Notes: generated by a model not told the origin, from the letters alone. A DNA stretch of 64,000 nt from Nitzschia sp. DOCU1 (GCA_951394045.1 OX595986.1:4679534-4743533); one strand, 5' to 3'. Positions 8,631 to 20,404 are shown, numbered from the stretch's first letter. A program made the numbers and translations.

Positions 8631-10601
8631 ATGGCGTTGCGCATGGTGCGACGATTGTCGCCGCCACCGCGAAGACGACTCTTGCGTTCGTGCATGACCT
8701 TTCCCGTCTTGATGGGCGCCCTGATTCTGGTGTGGTTTGTGTATTTATTCAATGTCCTTTCCATGGCAGTGAGAGTTCACAAATTGGATCCTGTCGATGT
8801 ACGAAATGAAACGATTCATTCGGCTGGTCGAGATCTAGCGAATTTACGTCAAGTGGCGGCTGCTGCAGCCAGTAGCCGCAATGGCGGCGTTGCAGTATCG
8901 GCACCTAAACAGGAAGAACCCAAAGAGAAAGCCACGAATTCATCTTTCTCATTACCCAACAATCTGGGCGGTTTGCCACTGGATTATCAGGAGATTATTC
9001 TGGAACAACAACGAGCGGCAGCCGACGCGGCAGTAGTTATCAAGCCGAAACCTCGAAGGCCAGGTTGGCAGTCCAACCCGTTCGGTCACATGGTCGAGCC
9101 AGAAGACTTTTTGGGGGTATCTCAAAAACGCCCCGCCAATGTTTCTTTGAGTAGACCACCCCCGCCTCCCCATCAAATCTTGAAGGCCTACCTGGAACCG
9201 ATTGACAAATCCACCTGGAACCTACAGCCGTTGCCTGTCCGACAAGTGACAGCCAATGATTTGACTCTAGTCGAGTATCCAAAACTCAATTCGTGCCATC
9301 GTTTGCCGGAACAGTGGCCCGTGGATGACTATCCCGATGAAGATCCCTTTTTGCCTTGGATTCATGATGTCTTTCCCACTCATGACGGTAAATTCCTTCA
9401 GTTTGTCGCGCAAAACAAACGACGGTGCCACACCGGAACCACGCCTGACGAAGAAGCTATTTTGGAGCAAATGGCGCCACAAGTAGCACTCTTTCAGCAT
9501 GTACCGATCCAAAAACTGGCCAATCTTTCCACCCCGGAAAGTCCTAGGTATCGATTGACGTCACATGAACAAGCAGATCCAGAAAGTGTGTCGACGCGGT
9601 TCATTTGTCGTTTCAAGCCTTCCGGCGAAATCACCTTTTCCGAATTTAACAATGACTATGAGTGGGTTGGCTTTCGAAAGAAATTGAGGAGAATGTTTAG
9701 TCCGGATGGACGTGACAACAAGCAAATTCATTCTTCGCAACTCCTCTTCAAATGCCCCATTCCGGAATCCTTGGTGGATACCGTCCGTCGAGGGGATTCA
9801 GTAGTCAATGATTGGGCTACGCTCTTTGTAGATTTGATTCCGATTCGAACACCGCCACGCTATGGACCACCAGAAGAATTCTTGTCGCCCTACTATGTCG
9901 ACAAAGCATTGAAAGCGTCGCACCGCTCCATTGGAACCTTTAATCCAATCGAAGCATGGGGTCATGAACACATTTTGCCTGCCTTGGAGGATTCCGGCCG
10001 GTGGGAGAATATTCCTATTTGCCAACCCAGTCTCATGACGTACGAACCAGAAGTTTTGGACTTTGGCGAGGACTCTGTGGCGGCTGATGGTGAAGTTCCC
10101 AAACATCACCATTTGGTATCCTGTTTGTGGACGAGCACAGGATATACGACTCGTGGCAATCGGTATGCTATCAATGATGGACAGCGTCGTTTGGTGGAAT
10201 GGATCACCTTCAACAAAATTCTGGGATTCGATCATTTCTACATTTACGACAATTCGGGGGCCTTATCCGACGCTTTGTCATTGCAACCTGTGGCAGATCT
10301 GTTTCCTGGAGATGTCACCGTGATTAACTGGCCGTCTCGAGTTTGCAACAATAATCCGAACAATGTGGATAGCGTGGGAGAACGATCGTCGCAGTATGCT
10401 GCCGAATCGTCCTGTCGATTGCGATTTGGGCCGCATGTGAATTGGATAGGGCAATTCGACATTGACGAGTACCTTGTGCCGAGTGAGTTTAGAAATAGTG
10501 GGATGCTGGGATGCGTTGGAGACTTCGATGACCGCCGACGACGACGGCGGAAGAAGAGCTTCGCTTGGATTGTGTGTTCGTTTTCTTCTTTGAAACTATA
10601 G
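8631..10601 (+). pseudogene. GT92 glycosyltransferase, 3'-truncated copy (unit 1)
   Basis: The first 617 codons match the complete copy at 24539 almost perfectly; at the protein level the only difference I see is Ser for Leu in KLNSCHRL. The unit boundary then falls inside the former intron 1. The donor GTGAGT remains at 10483, but the acceptor and both 3' exons are missing. Unspliced read-through adds a basic tail (DRRRRRRKKS) and stops at 10601, giving 656 residues. The N-terminal membrane anchor and most of the catalytic domain, including DIDEYLVP, are kept. The C-terminal part of about 230 residues, including SWRAWP and the conserved NCDRQKPGEK segment, is lost. Whether a stable protein is made is unknown. 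The stop lies 25 bp before the UBP start of unit 2. Confidence 0.8.
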
Positions 10602-10626
10602 CAACTATTGTACCTACATCATAATC

Positions 10627-11271
10627 ATGACCCAAGACGACAATGACGCTGCCCCAGTGCCTCCTGCCGCCGCCGCCGCCGCAGCAGCAGCAGCATCGAC
10701 TGCGGACTCGTCGTCGCCATCGATTGCCCAAGCCCTGTATGCCGTCGAAACATTGGTCCAAGTCTTTGGATTTTCTCCCGATGCCGCCAATGAAGCTGTC
10801 AACCAAGTCGGCATTGACACCATGCAATGTTGCCAGTACATTCTCGATCGAGGATTAGGAAAGGATACGGGAGGAACTGTGCTTCCTATTGACAATTGTC
10901 CTCATGTCGCGAGGGCTACTCGTCAAAAATTGACAACAGCAGCAACAATGACTGCGGACGTCTTTGACTGGGCCTGTCAATATCACGCCTTGGTCGATGA
11001 TGATAAGAACAAACTGACGGGGAAGCTCAAGGAAGAGCTAGAGCCGACGATGCAGTGCCCCACGGGAGAAAATTGGTTGTGTTTGACATGCAATCAAGTC
11101 TTTTGTTCTCGTTACGTCAATGGGCATGGCCTTGAGCACTGGAAGGATACGCAAAAGGCGGCAGGAGAATCATCGTCCAGCGATGGTGCTACGGCTGCTG
11201 GTCATTGCGTCGCCGTGTCACTGGCCGACTTGAGTGTGTGGTGTCACATTTGTTCCAACTATATGTGGTGA
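10627..11271 (+). CDS. UBA plus ZnF-UBP protein, C-terminally shortened (unit 2)
   Basis: 214 residues. The domain plan is the same as in the unit 1 copy, with a shorter alanine run and PVPP before it. A 2-bp insertion (AACTATATGTGGTG, versus AACTATGTGGTG in unit 1) shifts the frame just after the last zinc-binding Cys pair and ends the protein at NYMW. The final helix that unit 1 has is lost; all zinc ligands remain. It is also three residues shorter in the Ala-Gly linker than the unit 1 copy. Its upstream DNA is not the original promoter but the truncated GT92 gene of unit 1: only about 100 bp ahead of the ATG come from the old upstream region. Confidence 0.6.
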   Translation: MTQDDNDAAPVPPAAAAAAAAAASTADSSSPSIAQALYAVETLVQVFGFSPDAANEAVNQVGIDTMQCCQYILDRGLGKDTGGTVLPIDNCPHVARATRQKLTTAATMTADVFDWACQYHALVDDDKNKLTGKLKEELEPTMQCPTGENWLCLTCNQVFCSRYVNGHGLEHWKDTQKAAGESSSSDGATAAGHCVAVSLADLSVWCHICSNYMW

Positions 11272-12448
11272 ATGCATCCTTGAAACCGATGCTAAAGGAA
11301 CTTGAATCGCTCAAGTTTCCAACAAACGATAGCGCCGGCATCGAAAACACTTGAACGGCGAGATGGCAACTTGTTTGGTATAGGCGTAATGCCTCCACCA
11401 AGAACAACGAGGCCACAGTCATGTTTGCCAATTTGGTATTGCAACATTGATCTGCACCTTCAACCCAAGTTAATGCAATGACTAGACGAGTCAGAAGAAG
11501 CAAGAGTGGCGCCAGTGGATCACGAATTGGAAGTTGACGAGATAGTTCAGTTTCTATTGGTGATTATAACATGGTGGTTGTTGGGATTCTGAAAGCTCTC
11601 CCCCGATTGGCTTCACTGTTCACACAACAATTTACAGAGCCCCAGCGCTACGTCAAAGCTGTTCGATTTAGACGGGGTAGGGCCACAGCTGTTCTGCCCC
11701 TTGATGGCCTCCTCTACCATTTACCGGAAGGAGATCCGCCTATTAGAAACAACAATCCAGCCACCTCACTCGATGGTGTATTGCTAATTCCAGTCCTCTC
11801 CTTGAGCCGCCATCATTGTCACCCAGCTTTAAATCAAAAAGAGGCACGCCATGTAACGCGAACTTCGCATTGAAACACAACTACGACAATCAATTTATCG
11901 ATTATTTCCTACAGGACTCGATAATCGTTCGAAGGTCTACAAGAGTTTCTACTACGATGGAAACATATCCTATTTCTTTGATGGCGGCAAGTCTACGGCT
12001 GCCTTCGTCGCTTTCTCTTTCTACGATTATTTATTTGTCCTGCAAGATCTTGCAATAGCGAGTCAAAAGTGCGCACGGAATCCTTAACTTCAACACCGGG
12101 GGACGTTCGAATCTGGAACCCCAAACCAGATGACTCCGTGTGCATTTTAACTCGTTCTTGGAAGATCTTGCAGGACAAAATAATAATCGTAGAAAGAGAA
12201 AGAGTCGAGGGCAGCCGAAGACTTGCCGCCATCAAACGAATAGGATATTTTTGCTTCGTAGTAGAAACTCTTGTAGAACATCATTGTTTGTCGAATTGGA
12301 GCAAGCAATAAAACATGAGACACACTTACGCTTTCACTCGCACAAACAGATCCACCGACTTGATAGCACCCACAGATTTTCTTTTTTGTTTTTTCTTTTG
12401 TCGTTTTTGTAGTAAATAGTTCGGCAATGCTAGCTATGGCCCGACCAT
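11272..12448. other. Spacer between convergent genes, unit 2
   Basis: Same content as the unit 1 spacer: the out-of-frame remainder of the UBP tail, repeat R1a (about 11604-11808), the long hairpin (11940-12273) and R2a (about 12412-12497). No further gene is seen. Confidence 0.6.
11940..12273. repeat. Long imperfect inverted repeat (hairpin), unit 2
   Basis: The counterpart of 4008-4341, with the same arm ends (CAAGAGTTTCTAC and its complement) and the same loop. It differs from unit 1 at a few bases, for example GAAACATATCC for GAAACACATCC and TTCTTGGAAGATC for TTCTTGAAAGATC. The arm structure is preserved. Confidence 0.9.
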
Positions 12449-13366
12449 TTACTTTGTCGCTTGGAACACTCGGGCCGAACGGCGGCGCCCTCCAATCACA
12501 GTGGAGCCCAAAGCTTTCTTGGCTCGCTGCAATTCTGCGACCAATCGTTGTTCTTCGGTACGTGCTTCGGCCAACGCAGCAAGTCGAGGAGATCGTCGCG
12601 GTGATGGCTGAGCAACAAACATAGTATCTTGAGCCAAATCAGGAATAGTGCTTGGTGTGGGAAGGATTTGTTCCATTTCCTCTTCATCGTGGAAATCCAA
12701 AACTACCACGATTTGGTGGGTTCCGTCGTCGTCGTCATTTTCGTCTTCATCGATGGATTCACCATAGAGAATGCTTCCATCCAATTCCGAGTCGATGGAG
12801 TAGCATAGTGAATCATCGTGGTTGTTTTCATTTTCAATAGACACAGACACATCTTCGCTGACCTCGACAATTTCATGCAAAACGAGAGCTTGCTTTCTCA
12901 ATCGCTCGTAACGCATGATTTCGTCGTAGACTGACGTCCCACTGTAGGAATCGTCCTCGTCATCCTCATCGCCCATAGCAATCAAATGATCGTAGAACGT
13001 CTCTTGGTACTTTTCCATTTCTTGTCGCCATTCGGGAATTGCATGGAATAGATCATCAATCTCGTCCGGGACGCCGACACAAGCAACAATCAATCCGCAC
13101 CCGATAATGACCACGGAGACGCCCAAAGATGAACGAGCAAAGAAGCCAGTAACAAGAAGACAAGCAACAAACTCGCTCATCAATACCAATACCTTCCAAA
13201 GGAAGGCAAATCCCACGGCGATTCCACGGCAGATGCACTTGACGACAGAGAGAGCCTTTGCCGCCCATTGCAAGGGCACAGACGGGAACAGCATGACGCC
13301 CAAGCCAGCAAGAATGAAAGCCGTCTCGTAGATCAAGAACAAAAGGATGATATGGATGTCAATCAT
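12449..13366 (-). CDS. Membrane protein with acidic tail, unit 2
   Basis: 305 residues from the ATG at 13366; an extra in-frame ATG lies at 13522. It has the same three to four hydrophobic segments and acidic tail as the unit 1 copy. Differences include a shorter Asp run followed by GTHQ, Ala for Pro in HLIAMGDEDD, Arg for Pro in MRYERLRKQ, and an inserted Phe in the C-terminal ARVFQATK. The length changes are multiples of three, which argues that the frame is under selection or that the copies are very young. Family unknown. Confidence 0.65.
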   Translation of the reverse strand: MIDIHIILLFLIYETAFILAGLGVMLFPSVPLQWAAKALSVVKCICRGIAVGFAFLWKVLVLMSEFVACLLVTGFFARSSLGVSVVIIGCGLIVACVGVPDEIDDLFHAIPEWRQEMEKYQETFYDHLIAMGDEDDEDDSYSGTSVYDEIMRYERLRKQALVLHEIVEVSEDVSVSIENENNHDDSLCYSIDSELDGSILYGESIDEDENDDDDGTHQIVVVLDFHDEEEMEQILPTPSTIPDLAQDTMFVAQPSPRRSPRLAALAEARTEEQRLVAELQRAKKALGSTVIGGRRRSARVFQATK

Positions 13367-13853
13367 TGTAGAACAATAGTTGAATAGCTTTGATATAACT
13401 TTTACAAAACAGTCTCGTTGAGAAGTTGTGTGTGATGGCAGCAATCGATTTTCCCAAGTTTGGTGAAATCGTTTTCTGGTTCTACCACGCTCGTATGGAA
13501 AGGCCGGCTCGCAACAGTACATTTATCTACGAGGAAAATCTACGCAAGAACTGTCGGAGTCGTTAGCGGTCAGCTCAGTCGACACGGTCACGGTCGGTTT
13601 CTTGATTTGATTGGATGGATGGTCGCCGATCCGTCGACTCTATGGACTTCATTGCCAAAGAATGATAATCATGCGATATCCATCGTTCCGAGATCCATTA
13701 CAAGATCCTCTATTTCACAATAGCAACCCATGTCAATTCTCCCGAATGGCACGGTCTTGGATATCATTTGATGTATCGAGGTCAAAATCTGTGAAATGCG
13801 TGTGATGGAGTAGGCAAATCATCGAACGAGCCACGACAGCAGCAGCAGCAGCT
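13367..13853. promoter_or_regulatory. Divergent promoter interval, unit 2
   Basis: About 490 bp between the membrane-protein gene (-) and the oxygenase-like gene (+). It closely matches unit 3 and differs from unit 1 in its right half. No motif stands out; the role is inferred from position. Confidence 0.35.
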
Positions 13854-15101
13854 ATGGCGAGAACCGACGCCGCTGTGATAGACGAACTGTTGGAACTGGG
13901 CGTGACGATTGAAGAGCCAAAAACTTCCAAAGAAGAATCCTTTGCTCGTGCCTTGGAAGCATTTGCCCACTTTGTGCTAGTGGAACAGCCCGACAAAACA
14001 TTGGCCTTGTTGGAGCAACAGATCGACTCTTCGTCGTCATTGGTGGGAGAGTTGTCTGGAGGTAACTCGGCACATTCCATTTATCGACTGTCCATTCCAC
14101 AACACGATGAAGCATACCACGCAACAGCCACCACCAACAGCAACAAGGGAGCTGCCGAACTGTTACTTGCAGCGTTTGCAGAAAAGTATCCCAATAGTTC
14201 CCTGACCGTCCACAAGTTGCAACAGTACATGCTTAACATGTGTAACAGGCGGAGCAGACGGCGGCAGGAATGTTCGAACGATCTTATTGACGATCGAAGC
14301 TACAGTCGGCTGGGCAATCTCATGTTTATTTTGTCGCTAGGGCGGGTACATGGACAAGTACGACACATTGACCACATGAATCCGAATTTACAGATCTGCT
14401 TGTACATGTCACCGCGGTGCCCCAGCACCATTGTGTACGCCATGAACAACCCAGTCATTGCCTCGTCTCTGGATTTACGGAATCATTGGGAGTCACTGTT
14501 CCTCCCAAGAATCGTGGCGGAAATATTAAAGACCATGGGCGATGCACCCTTGTCCACCAAAGCCTATGCCAAGTACTTTGGCTGGGTTTCCCTGAATGAT
14601 CAGCTGCGGAACTTTGGAAGGCTCTATCAATCCGTTTCTCATGCGTTGCAAAACTCAAGGAGTGTGCTCCAGGAACGACATTGATTGCTGATGGAACCAA
14701 TCATGTTCATGCTGGGCCTCCCGCAGAACGACCACGCATGTTTGCGTTTGCGATTGGCATTCCAGACGATGACGATAATGGCAGTGGTATTAGTGCTGGT
14801 GGCAAACAGTATTTACAACAATCAAGATTCTACCCAAGACGATGTCGAAAATAATAATGGCGAAGTCCAGTACAGTCCTGTGTTGTTACACATTGATCTA
14901 TGCTGTATCCTTTTTGGGATACTAACATTTGAAGTCGAAGATGACGACGACGAACAGATATGCATTCCACACGCTAAGCGTTTTCTTGTCGAACAGCTTT
15001 TGCCGTTGCTACAAGAGTACCCCAACCAAACCTATTCCGTGCACTTTGGAGACAATTGGGCTTTATTGCGCGATTGGCTGGAAGAACTTGTCTTGGCATG
15101 A
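13854..15101 (+). pseudogene. 2-oxoglutarate-oxygenase-like gene, two frameshifts (unit 2)
   Basis: The first frame is open for 276 codons (13854-14684) and contains the HID motif at residues 171-173 within a β-strand-like context (RHIDHMNPNLQICLYMS). It then runs out of frame near 14650, at the same place as in units 1 and 3. Conserved sequence continues in another frame (ECAPGTTLIADGTNHVHAGP…R). A second shift near 14815 (TTTACAACAATC) puts the final part (EVQYSPVLLHIDLCC… to LEELVLA) in a third frame ending at 15101. Compared with unit 3 it also has private substitutions such as IGIP and ICIPHAKRF. The oxygenase assignment rests only on the spacing of HxD, distal His and Arg. Confidence 0.55.
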
Positions 15102-16580
15102 GCAGAATGCAAGAACGATGGTTCGACATCGTTGACATTATCATCCCTACACTTGTTGTGAAAGTGATTATCCTTTGCAAGAATGTTTCAAACACTCTTT
15201 CAGAGGATGATTACTTTTACAGTAATGACTGTCCGAGAGTTGACGCTTTCTAACCCTAACCGCTTGAAAGCGTGACGGAGCGCTGGATGCTGCAAAATGC
15301 CCACATTGGCATTAGTCACTCACATCCTCTCATTTTCGTCATTCATAGCGTTGCTGTGCATTGCATTCATTATCGTCACACTTTGTGTGATAGTGATCTT
15401 CCTTTGCAAGAGAGTTTCTTTCAAAGGACGATTACTTTCACAAGAAGTGTAACGATCTCACCGCGAATGTTCCTTTAACGTCGAACGTTGTCCGGGCGAA
15501 GAGATTTACATTCGTTACCAAACCTTTTTGTCGGAGGAAGCAAGAACTGAAGGATGCAATGATGACGAGACACTTACAAAAGATCGATATCGGTGATATG
15601 ATGATCTTTGCTTGATTCCAAAACATGGAATCTCGCACCTATTGGCTTTATCGGCCGTACGAACATAACAACTTACTGAGCGCCACCGCTACGTCAAAGC
15701 CTCTTCGATTTGGATGGGGTGGGGCCACAGCTGTTCTACCCCTTGATGGCGTTCTCTACCCACCTACCGGAGGGAGATCCGCCTATTAGTACTAGAAACA
15801 ACAATCCAGCCATCTCACTTGATGGCGTACTGCCGATTCCAATCCTTTCCCGCCCATATGAAAAGCACAACGATTCTTGACTCTATGCGACGATCGCAGG
15901 CGGAGGACGTTTTGTTAATACCGGAAGCACAAACCGGCCCAGTGCTGTACGGCTCTCTTTGTGCGGGGAGAATGAATTGCAATGGGTCGAGTTCATGCAG
16001 TTGGAATGTTGCTCTTGTGTTGCTTTTGTGTTCTGATATAGAACGAGATTAAAAGCCTGCGAAATGGGGAAGGAACAACAAGGCAATGATTAGTACCGAT
16101 GGAGAGAATCTTTGATCAAACGACGCTGTTGCGTGCTACTACTAGACACATCAGCCAAACTTACCACAAGCCGACACCCAAACCAATCCACCCAAAATAG
16201 GACCCACGGAATCTTTATTGTTGACTTGTATTTGTTTTACGATAGTAAATAGTTCTCCAATGCTAGCTAGCTAGAGGCCTTAACTTTGTCATTTGGAACA
16301 CTCAGGCTGGACCGACGACTACTATTACTACTACGGCATCCTCCAACGAATAATTCGAATAGTATTCCAACCTAACTGTTGAATGACCGTTATCGAACGG
16401 GCCTGCTCGTACACAGGAAGAGTCGCGAAGAGAAATGAGTGACGATGATGAGATGAGAGCGAGGTCATTCCCCATTACTTTTGTGTCATAGAGGGAGACT
16501 TTTGCCTGTTTTATAACATTGTTTGTATCCTACGCACACAAGACGCGATACTATCGATTGATTGTGGCAAATCAATAAGA
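15102..16580. other. Non-coding repeat-rich spacer, unit 2
   Basis: Nearly identical to 7150-8630. It has the paired direct repeats, the telomere-like hairpin (from 15244), R1b (about 15640-15843) and R2b (about 16244-16348). One small difference from unit 1 is GATCGATATCGG for GATCGATACTATCGG near 15585. No gene is seen. Confidence 0.6.
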
Positions 16581-18551
16581 ATGGCGTTGCGCATGGTGCG
16601 ACGATTGTCGCCGCCACCGCGAAGACGACTCTTGCGTTCGTGCATGACCTTTCCCGTCTTGATGGGCGCCCTGATTCTGGTGTGGTTTGTGTATTTATTC
16701 AATGTCCTTTCCATGGCAGTGAGAGTTCACAAATTGGATCCTGTCGATGTACGAAATGAAACGATTCATTCGGCTGGTCGAGATCTAGCGAATTTACGTC
16801 AAGTGGCGGCTGCTGCAGCCAGTAGCCGCAATGGCGGCGTTGCAGTATCGGCACCTAAACAGGAAGAACCCAAAGAGAAAGCCACGAATTCATCTTTCTC
16901 ATTACCCAACAATCTGGGCGGTTTGCCACTGGATTATCAGGAGATTATTCTGGAACAACAACGAGCGGCAGCCGACGCGGCAGTAGTTATCAAGCCGAAA
17001 CCTCGAAGGCCAGGTTGGCAGTCCAACCCGTTCGGTCACATGGTCGAGCCAGAAGACTTTTTGGGGGTATCTCAAAAACGCCCCGCCAATGTTTCTTTGA
17101 GTAGACCACCCCCGCCTCCCCATCAAATCTTGAAGGCCTACCTGGAACCGATTGACAAATCCACCTGGAACCTACAGCCGTTGCCTGTCCGACAAGTGAC
17201 AGCCAATGATTTGACTCTAGTCGAGTATCCAAAACTCAATTTGTGCCATCGTTTGCCGGAACAGTGGCCCGTGGATGACTATCCCGATGAAGATCCCTTT
17301 TTGCCTTGGATTCATGATGTCTTTCCCACTCATGACGGTAAATTCCTTCAGTTTGTCGCGCAAAACAAACGACGGTGCCACACCGGAACCACGCCTGACG
17401 AAGAAGCTATTTTGGAGCAAATGGCGCCACAAGTAGCACTCTTTCAGCATGTACCGATCCAAAAACTGGCCAATCTTTCCACCCCGGAAAGTCCTAGGTA
17501 TCGATTGACGTCACATGAACAAGCAGATCCAGAAAGTGTGTCGACGCGGTTCATTTGTCGTTTCAAGCCTTCCGGCGAAATCACCTTTTCCGAATTTAAC
17601 AATGACTATGAGTGGGTTGGCTTTCGAAAGAAATTGAGGAGAATGTTTAGTCCGGATGGACGTGACAACAAGCAAATTCATTCTTCGCAACTCCTCTTCA
17701 AATGCCCCATTCCGGAATCCTTGGTGGATACCGTCCGTCGAGGGGATTCAGTAGTCAATGATTGGGCTACGCTCTTTGTAGATTTGATTCCGATTCGAAC
17801 ACCGCCACGCTATGGACCACCAGAAGAATTCTTGTCGCCCTACTATGTCGACAAAGCATTGAAAGCGTCGCACCGCTCCATTGGAACCTTTAATCCAATC
17901 GAAGCATGGGGTCATGAACACATTTTGCCTGCCTTGGAGGATTCCGGCCGGTGGGAGAATATTCCTATTTGCCAACCCAGTCTCATGACGTACGAACCAG
18001 AAGTTTTGGACTTTGGCGAGGACTCTGTGGCGGCTGATGGTGAAGTTCCCAAACATCACCATTTGGTATCCTGTTTGTGGACGAGCACAGGATATACGAC
18101 TCGTGGCAATCGGTATGCTATCAATGATGGACAGCGTCGTTTGGTGGAATGGATCACCTTCAACAAAATTCTGGGATTCGATCATTTCTACATTTACGAC
18201 AATTCGGGGGCCTTATCCGACGCTTTGTCATTGCAACCTGTGGCAGATCTGTTTCCTGGAGATGTCACCGTGATTAACTGGCCGTCTCGAGTTTGCAACA
18301 ATAATCCGAACAATGTGGATAGCGTGGGAGAACGATCGTCGCAGTATGCTGCCGAATCGTCCTGTCGATTGCGATTTGGGCCGCATGTGAATTGGATAGG
18401 GCAATTCGACATTGACGAGTACCTTGTGCCGAGTGAGTTTAGAAATAGTGGGATGCTGGGATGCGTTGGAGACTTCGATGACCGCCGACGACGACGGCGG
18501 AAGAAGAGCTTCGCTTGGATTGTGTGTTCGTTTTCTTCTTTGAAACTATAG
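16581..18551 (+). pseudogene. GT92 glycosyltransferase, 3'-truncated copy (unit 2)
   Basis: 656 codons with the same truncation as unit 1. The intron donor is at 18433, the acceptor and 3' exons are absent, and a read-through basic tail ends at 18551. It matches the complete copy at 24539 even where unit 1 differs (KLNLCHRL). Its stop is followed after 25 bp by the UBP start of unit 3. A transcript from the GT92 promoter would therefore carry both frames. Confidence 0.8.
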
Positions 18552-18576
18552 CAACTATTGTACCTACATCATAATC

Positions 18577-19227
18577 ATGACCCAAGACGACAATGACGCT
18601 GCCCCAGTGCCTCCTGCCGCCGCCGCCGCCGCAGCAGCAGCAGCATCGACTGCGGACTCGTCGTCGCCATCGATTGCCCAAGCCCTGTATGCCGTCGAAA
18701 CATTGGTCCAAGTCTTTGGATTTTCTCCCGATGCCGCCAATGAAGCTGTCAACCAAGTCGGCATTGACACCATGCAATGTTGCCAGTACATTCTCGATCG
18801 AGGATTAGGAAAGGATACGGGAGGAACTGTGCTTCCTATTGACAATTGTCCTCATGTTGCGAGGGCTACTCGTCAAAAATTGACAACCGCAGCAACAATG
18901 ACTGCGGACGTCTTTGACTGGGCCTGTCAATATCACGCCTTGGTCGATGATGATAAGAACAAACTGACGGGGAAGCTCAAGGAAGAGCTAGAGCCGACGA
19001 TGCAGTGCCCCACGGGAGAAAATTGGTTGTGTTTGACATGCAATCAAGTCTTTTGTTCTCGTTACGTCAATGGGCATGGCCTTGAGCACTGGAAGGATAC
19101 GCAAAAGGCGGCAGCAGCAGGAGAATCATCGTCCAGCGATGGTGCTACGGCTGCTGGTCATTGCGTCGCCGTGTCACTGGCCGACTTGAGTGTGTGGTGT
19201 CACATTTGTTCCAACTATATGTGGTGA
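18577..19227 (+). CDS. UBA plus ZnF-UBP protein, C-terminally shortened (unit 3)
   Basis: 216 residues. It shares with the unit 2 copy the PVPP start, the 2-bp insertion and the NYMW ending, but keeps the longer QKAAAAGESS linker found in unit 1. The zinc ligands are intact. As in unit 2, its original promoter has been replaced by the preceding truncated GT92 copy. The shared insertion shows that units 2 and 3 are more closely related to each other here than to unit 1. Confidence 0.6.
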   Translation: MTQDDNDAAPVPPAAAAAAAAAASTADSSSPSIAQALYAVETLVQVFGFSPDAANEAVNQVGIDTMQCCQYILDRGLGKDTGGTVLPIDNCPHVARATRQKLTTAATMTADVFDWACQYHALVDDDKNKLTGKLKEELEPTMQCPTGENWLCLTCNQVFCSRYVNGHGLEHWKDTQKAAAAGESSSSDGATAAGHCVAVSLADLSVWCHICSNYMW

Positions 19228-20404
19228 ATGCATCCTTGAAACCGATGCTAAAGGAACTTGAATCGCTCAAGTTTCCAACAAACGATAGCGCCGGCATCGA
19301 AAACACTTGAACGGCGAGATGGCAACTTGTTTGGTATAGGCGTAATGCCTCCACCAAGAACAACGAGGCCACAGTCATGTTTGCCAATTTGGTATTGCAA
19401 CATTGATCTGCACCTTCAACCCAAGTTAATGCAATGACTAGACGAGTCAGAAGAAGCAAGAGTGGCGCCAGTGGACCACGAATTGGAAGTTGACGAGATA
19501 GTTCAGTTTCTATTGGTGATTATAACATGGTGGTTGTTGGGATTCTGAAAGCTCTCCCCCGATTGGCTTCACTGTTCACACAACAATTTACAGAGCCCCA
19601 GCGCTACGTCAAAGCTGTTCGATTTAGACGGGGTAGGGCCACAGCTGTTCTGCCCCTTGATGGCCTCCTCTACCATTTACCGGAAGGAGATCCGCCTATT
19701 AGAAACAACAATCCAGCCACCTCACTCGATGGTGTATTGCTAATTCCAGTCCTCTCCTTGAGCCGCCATCATTGTCACCCAGCTTTAAATCAAAAAGAGG
19801 CACGCCATGTAACGCGAACTTTGCATTGAAACACAACTACGACAATCAATTTATCGATTATTTCCTACAGGACTCGATAATCGTTCGAAGGTCTACAAGA
19901 GTTTCTACTACGATGGAAACATATCCTATTTCTTTGATGGCGGCAAGTCTACGGCTGCCTTCGTCGCTTTCTCTTTCTACGATTATTTATTTGTCCTGCA
20001 AGATCTTGCAATAGCGAGTCAAAAGTGCGCACGGAATCCTTAACTTCAACACCGGGGGACGTTCGAATCTGGAACCCCAAACCAGATGACTCCGTGTGCA
20101 TTTTAACTCGTTCTTGGAAGATCTTGCAGGACAAAATAATAATCGTAGAAAGAGAAAGAGTCGAGGGCAGCCGAAGACTTGCCGCCATCAAACGAATAGG
20201 ATATTTTTGCTTCGTAGTAGAAACTCTTGTAGAACATCATTGTTTGTCGAATTGGAGCAAGCAATAAAACATGAGACACACTTACGCTTTCACTCGCACA
20301 AACAGATCCACCGACTTGATAGCACCCACAGATTTTCTTTTTTGTTTTTTCTTTTGTCGTTTTTGTAGTAAATAGTTTGGCAATGCTAGCTATGGCCCGA
20401 CCAT
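19228..20404. other. Spacer between convergent genes, unit 3
   Basis: It holds the out-of-frame UBP tail, R1a (about 19560-19764), the hairpin (19896-20229) and R2a (about 20368-20453). It is almost identical to unit 2. No further gene is seen. Confidence 0.6.
19896..20229. repeat. Long imperfect inverted repeat (hairpin), unit 3
   Basis: Same arms and loop as the unit 2 hairpin; I see no difference between the two. Confidence 0.9.

Larger units (their letters stand above)
2605..10523 (+). repeat. Tandem unit 1 of 3 (about 7.9 kb)
   Basis: This is the first copy of a head-to-tail array. It starts at TTCGATGACCGCC, the same words found at 10524 and 18474. It ends inside what is intron 1 of a GT92 glycosyltransferase gene. 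The gene order is UBP (+), membrane protein (-), 2-oxoglutarate-oxygenase-like (+), GT92 (+). By eye it is the most diverged unit in its left half. From about 7150 to 10523 it is almost identical to the other two. Confidence 0.95.
10524..18473 (+). repeat. Tandem unit 2 of 3 (about 7.95 kb)
   Basis: The second copy begins where the GT92 intron sequence ATGCGTTGGAGAC runs into TTCGATGACCGCC. Gene content and order match unit 1. It shares a 2-bp insertion in the UBP gene with unit 3. It also carries private changes that units 1 and 3 lack, for example GGGCGGGTACATGG near 14340 and GAACAGATATGC near 14951. Confidence 0.95.

Noticed and set aside
8631..10601. Truncated GT92 copies as full functional genes
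   Set aside because: The last 39 or so codons are read-through of the intron and the next unit, and the conserved 3' exons are missing.
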